Below, one piece after another: positions 13,323 through 15,134 of a DNA stretch of 15,134 nt (positions within the stretch are counted from its first letter, which is position 1; each line of letters opens with the position of its first letter). The stretch comes from Methyloprofundus sp. (GTDB lineage: Bacteria; Pseudomonadota; Gammaproteobacteria; Methylococcales; Methylomonadaceae). The stretch lies in the NCBI GenBank assembly GCA_030636485.1, contig DAOVWV010000004.1, positions 1 to 15,134 of the forward strand. The letters are read 5' to 3'. The notes under the pieces are model-generated. The model had not been told where the DNA came from and did not search any database. It saw only the letters and a list, made by a program, of their open reading frames with translations. Both the position numbers and the translations under genes were made by a program.

Positions 13323-13853
13323 CTAATTAGCCAGGTATTCATCTTTAAGCTGTACATAATGCGCGGCTGAATATTCTAAAAAATCTTTTTCAGTATCGCT
13401 TAAAGGGCGTGATTTTTTGGCGGGTGAGCCGATATATAGGTAACCGCTCTCCAGCACTTTTCCCGAGGGCACTAATGCGCCAGCGCCAAGCATGACGTAA
13501 TCTTCCATAATCGCATTATCCAGAATAATCGCTCCAATACCGATTAAACAATAGTCACCGACAGTACAGGCATGTACCACGGCGCGATGACCAACTGTCA
13601 CTCCCTTGCCTATTTTTAGCGGGGCTTCTTCAGAGGCGTACTTTCCCGCATGAGAGACATGTAAAACAGCGCCATCTTGAATATTCGTATCGGCACCAAT
13701 ATTAATGCTGGCAACATCACCTCGTATCACCGCCGTGGGCCAGACAGAAACATGGTCTGCCAATGTTACATCGCCAATAATAACAGCGCTTTTATCAATG
13801 TAAGTTGTTTTGCCTATACTAGGGTGATGGTTGTTAAATGTTCTAAGAGACAT
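13323..13853 (-). CDS. yrdA: Gamma carbonic anhydrase-like hexapeptide protein (YrdA family)
   Basis: The 176-residue cytoplasmic protein is built as a left-handed beta helix of hexapeptide repeats and is expected to be trimeric. It is close to E. coli YrdA across its length, including RGDVASINIG, GYLYIGSPAKKSRPLSD and YVQLKDEYL. Residues matching the gamma carbonic anhydrase active site are present: R44, D46, Q59, D60 and metal ligands H65, H89 and H94. It may bind zinc or iron at subunit interfaces. YrdA-type proteins often show little or no carbonic anhydrase activity and their role is unsettled, so CO2 hydration is only a possibility. AAGGA 6 bp before ATG 13853 supports the start. The gene stands alone on the minus strand, convergent with fdxA and downstream of the DUF2927 gene by 107 bp. 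Confidence 0.93.
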   Translation of the reverse strand: MSLRTFNNHHPSIGKTTYIDKSAVIIGDVTLADHVSVWPTAVIRGDVASINIGADTNIQDGAVLHVSHAGKYASEEAPLKIGKGVTVGHRAVVHACTVGDYCLIGIGAIILDNAIMEDYVMLGAGALVPSGKVLESGYLYIGSPAKKSRPLSDTEKDFLEYSAAHYVQLKDEYLAN

Positions 13854-13960
13854 GAAGTATCCTTGGTTTACGTATAAATAATTATCATGATACTGGTATT
13901 TGGAGCATTATTCAGCTATTTGTAGGGTAACAGCCTTTTTTACTCGCCGCGTGTTGCCTC

Positions 13961-14755
13961 TTAATATAGTAACGCATACAAACCGCTGGTTCTCACTAAC
14001 TGTTCCGCCCTGTGTATTAAATTCTCTTGTTGATAATCAGCAACGATTTTCCGTACTAGCGGAGTTGCCTGAGATTTATCCATACCGGGTTTTAAACGAG
14101 GATCATAAAGAATTTTCAATAACAGATAATCTAAGCCAGTTAACAGCATATCAATGGATTGATCATTAAAAATAGAAGGGTACACAGCTAGCGAATCATT
14201 GGGTAAACCTAGCACCTGAGTTAACTCCTCAACAATGCAGGAAACTAGCTTGGCCTGGGCACGGGCGCGATCGACAGGGATAATGACCATAGCTTGCCGT
14301 ATAGAGCCTTGAGCCGTGGTCGTAAATTGTCCCAGACAAAGACTATTCCGTAGCATAAAATCAATTCCGCTGGCTTTAAGATGAAAGTGTGTTTTAAGCT
14401 CTGCTGCCAACTGCTGCTCGGTGGAAAAAATAATGAATAGATTCGCTTGCTTCCTGCTTGTCGCCGGGGTTATTGAAATACCTGTCATTTCAGCCAAGTG
14501 CTGCAAATGCATCTCTGCTAGCTGTTTATGAAAAGCCTCATCACCCACCTGGTGATCAAACAAATAGCGTATCCCTGTCATCCATTTTCTGACAACGCCT
14601 TCCCGGCTCGAATGTTCATTTTTGAGCGCAATTTCCAGAAAACTGTCAACAATAAATTCAGGCTGCTGCCAATGGCTTTCCTCTCCCCACGCGGGATGCA
14701 AGGCAGTAAAAGTAATTAACCCCAGAATGATAATACGCACTATGAAATACACCAT
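13961..14755 (-). CDS. Exported DUF2927 family protein
   Basis: The 264-residue protein has a signal peptide (hydrophobic 3-18, cleavage near AWG/EE at 24), so it should act in the periplasm or outside the cell. The body carries DUF2927 signatures: RKWMTGIRYLF (56-66), C140, then SCIVEELTQVLGLPND (172-187), SIFND (194-198) and LKILYDPRLKPGM (213-225). No function is established for the family. The EELTQ helix sits where a metallopeptidase HExxH would be expected and looks like a version lacking the first histidine, but this is a structural guess. Two cysteines (C140, C173) could form a disulfide. The start at 14755 has no strong ribosome site. The gene is apparently single, 107 bp from the carbonic anhydrase-like gene. 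Overlapping palindromes lie about 100 bp upstream. Confidence 0.82.
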   Translation of the reverse strand: MVYFIVRIIILGLITFTALHPAWGEESHWQQPEFIVDSFLEIALKNEHSSREGVVRKWMTGIRYLFDHQVGDEAFHKQLAEMHLQHLAEMTGISITPATSRKQANLFIIFSTEQQLAAELKTHFHLKASGIDFMLRNSLCLGQFTTTAQGSIRQAMVIIPVDRARAQAKLVSCIVEELTQVLGLPNDSLAVYPSIFNDQSIDMLLTGLDYLLLKILYDPRLKPGMDKSQATPLVRKIVADYQQENLIHRAEQLVRTSGLYALLY

Positions 14756-14987
14756 TAGTAGACTTTTTTAGAGTGACAGCCAATGACTTAGCCAGAAAAA
14801 TACATTGAGCATCGTTTATTATGCATTAATTACTGTCATTTGAGTCCGATAAATTCAAATCAATTTATGACATAAATAGGGCATCTAAAAAGTCATTGTT
14901 GATTGTTTCAGAAATGGAACAATACAGGCCTTCAAAGAGGCACTATAAATAATATCATAAACAGTTTTTCATTTATGGATAAATGCC
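14756..14987. other. Intergenic region upstream of the DUF2927 gene
   Basis: No gene is seen here. The 379-bp gene-free stretch 14756-15134 contains this AT-rich part, with the palindromes at 14849-14877, followed by MITE copy 3. The promoter of the DUF2927 gene should lie here on the minus strand, but I see no convincing -35/-10 pair. Confidence 0.5.
14849..14877 (-). promoter_or_regulatory. Overlapping AT-rich palindromes (candidate operator)
   Basis: ATAAATT-N6-AATTTAT (14849-14868) is a perfect inverted repeat. It shares a half-site with a second perfect one, ATTTATG-A-CATAAAT (14863-14877). Three half-sites in alternating orientation suggest cooperative binding by a regulator of the DUF2927 gene. 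AT-rich sequence makes chance pairing more likely, so this is tentative. Confidence 0.3.
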
Positions 14988-15134
14988 GTAACTTCTCATT
15001 ATCCACTGATGCCTGAAGTATACAAAAGCCGTCATTCCTGCATGCTACCCAGTCAAACGTGGGCACAAGCTTTAGCAGGAATCTATGCTCAACGTAGATT
15101 CCCGATAACAGACTTCGGGAATGACGACCTTACC
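14988..15134 (+). mobile_element. MITE-like element, copy 3 (runs off the window)
   Basis: The left terminal repeat GTAACTTCTCATTATCCAC (14988-15006) matches the intact copy. The sequence that follows is homologous to the right half of copy 2 read on the opposite strand. The core runs 15031-15125, longer than in copy 2 because one hairpin loop holds the movable module (15046-15074). The window ends at GACGACCTTACC, exactly where copy 2 enters its second copy of CCCAGTCAAGCATGGG. So the element should continue for roughly 60 bp beyond the edge and contain the module twice. The preceding 8 bp, TAAATGCC, should reappear after its right end. Confidence 0.85.

Noticed and set aside
13900..14169. 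Plus-strand ORF of 89 codons
   Set aside because: It lies mostly antisense to the DUF2927 gene, has no family likeness and no good ribosome site.

Overview
The window looks like chromosomal DNA from a free-living gammaproteobacterium. The evidence is a class I (enterobacterial-type) adenylate cyclase, a YrdA-like gamma carbonic anhydrase, genomically encoded CCA ends on both tRNAs, and a glutamyl-tRNA synthetase C-terminus close to gammaproteobacterial forms. The DNA is visibly AT-rich. Genus cannot be read from the sequence; a methanotroph-like or sulfur-oxidising aquatic lineage is only a guess. No phage, plasmid, CRISPR array or defence genes are seen. The most notable feature is a family of small non-coding mobile-like repeats.

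Layout. Left edge (1-901, + strand): the 3' end of gltX, then a two-gene tRNA operon (Ala-GGC, Glu-UUC) with its own sigma70-type promoter, whose -35 box is built partly from the gltX stop codon, and an intrinsic terminator. From 901 to 4274 (+ strand): an AraC-family regulator with a good promoter and a palindrome at the predicted start site, then a secreted GH18 chitinase with two copies of a chitinase-type N-terminal beta-sandwich module. From 10609 back to 4342 (- strand): a two-domain PPK2 polyphosphate:AMP phosphotransferase, then a DUF3047 exported protein and an ArsS-like radical SAM/Cys-rich protein 3 bp apart, then cyaA, which converges on the chitinase gene. From 10981 to 12691 (+ strand): a compact three-gene sulfur-compound transport operon (split YeeE/YedE pair plus TauE/SafE). 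Then the 7Fe ferredoxin fdxA (+), convergent with a gamma carbonic anhydrase-like hexapeptide protein (-), and an exported DUF2927 protein (-).

Three copies of one dispersed palindromic repeat lie at 8991-9118, 10643-10823 and 14988 to the window end. The middle copy is intact: 19-bp terminal inverted repeats starting GTAAC, flanked by a perfect 8-bp direct repeat (AAAAATCA). That is the signature of a transposed miniature element (MITE). Its interior is made of nested GTCATTCC-type hairpins plus a movable module (TAAAGCTTGTGCCCA...TTGACTGGGTA) found in different places in different copies.

Functionally the region is ordinary metabolism and regulation: translation (gltX, tRNAs), chitin use, cAMP signalling, nucleotide/polyphosphate metabolism, sulfur-compound transport and iron-sulfur electron transfer. 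The least understood parts are the DUF3047/radical SAM pair, the DUF2927 protein and the MITE family.
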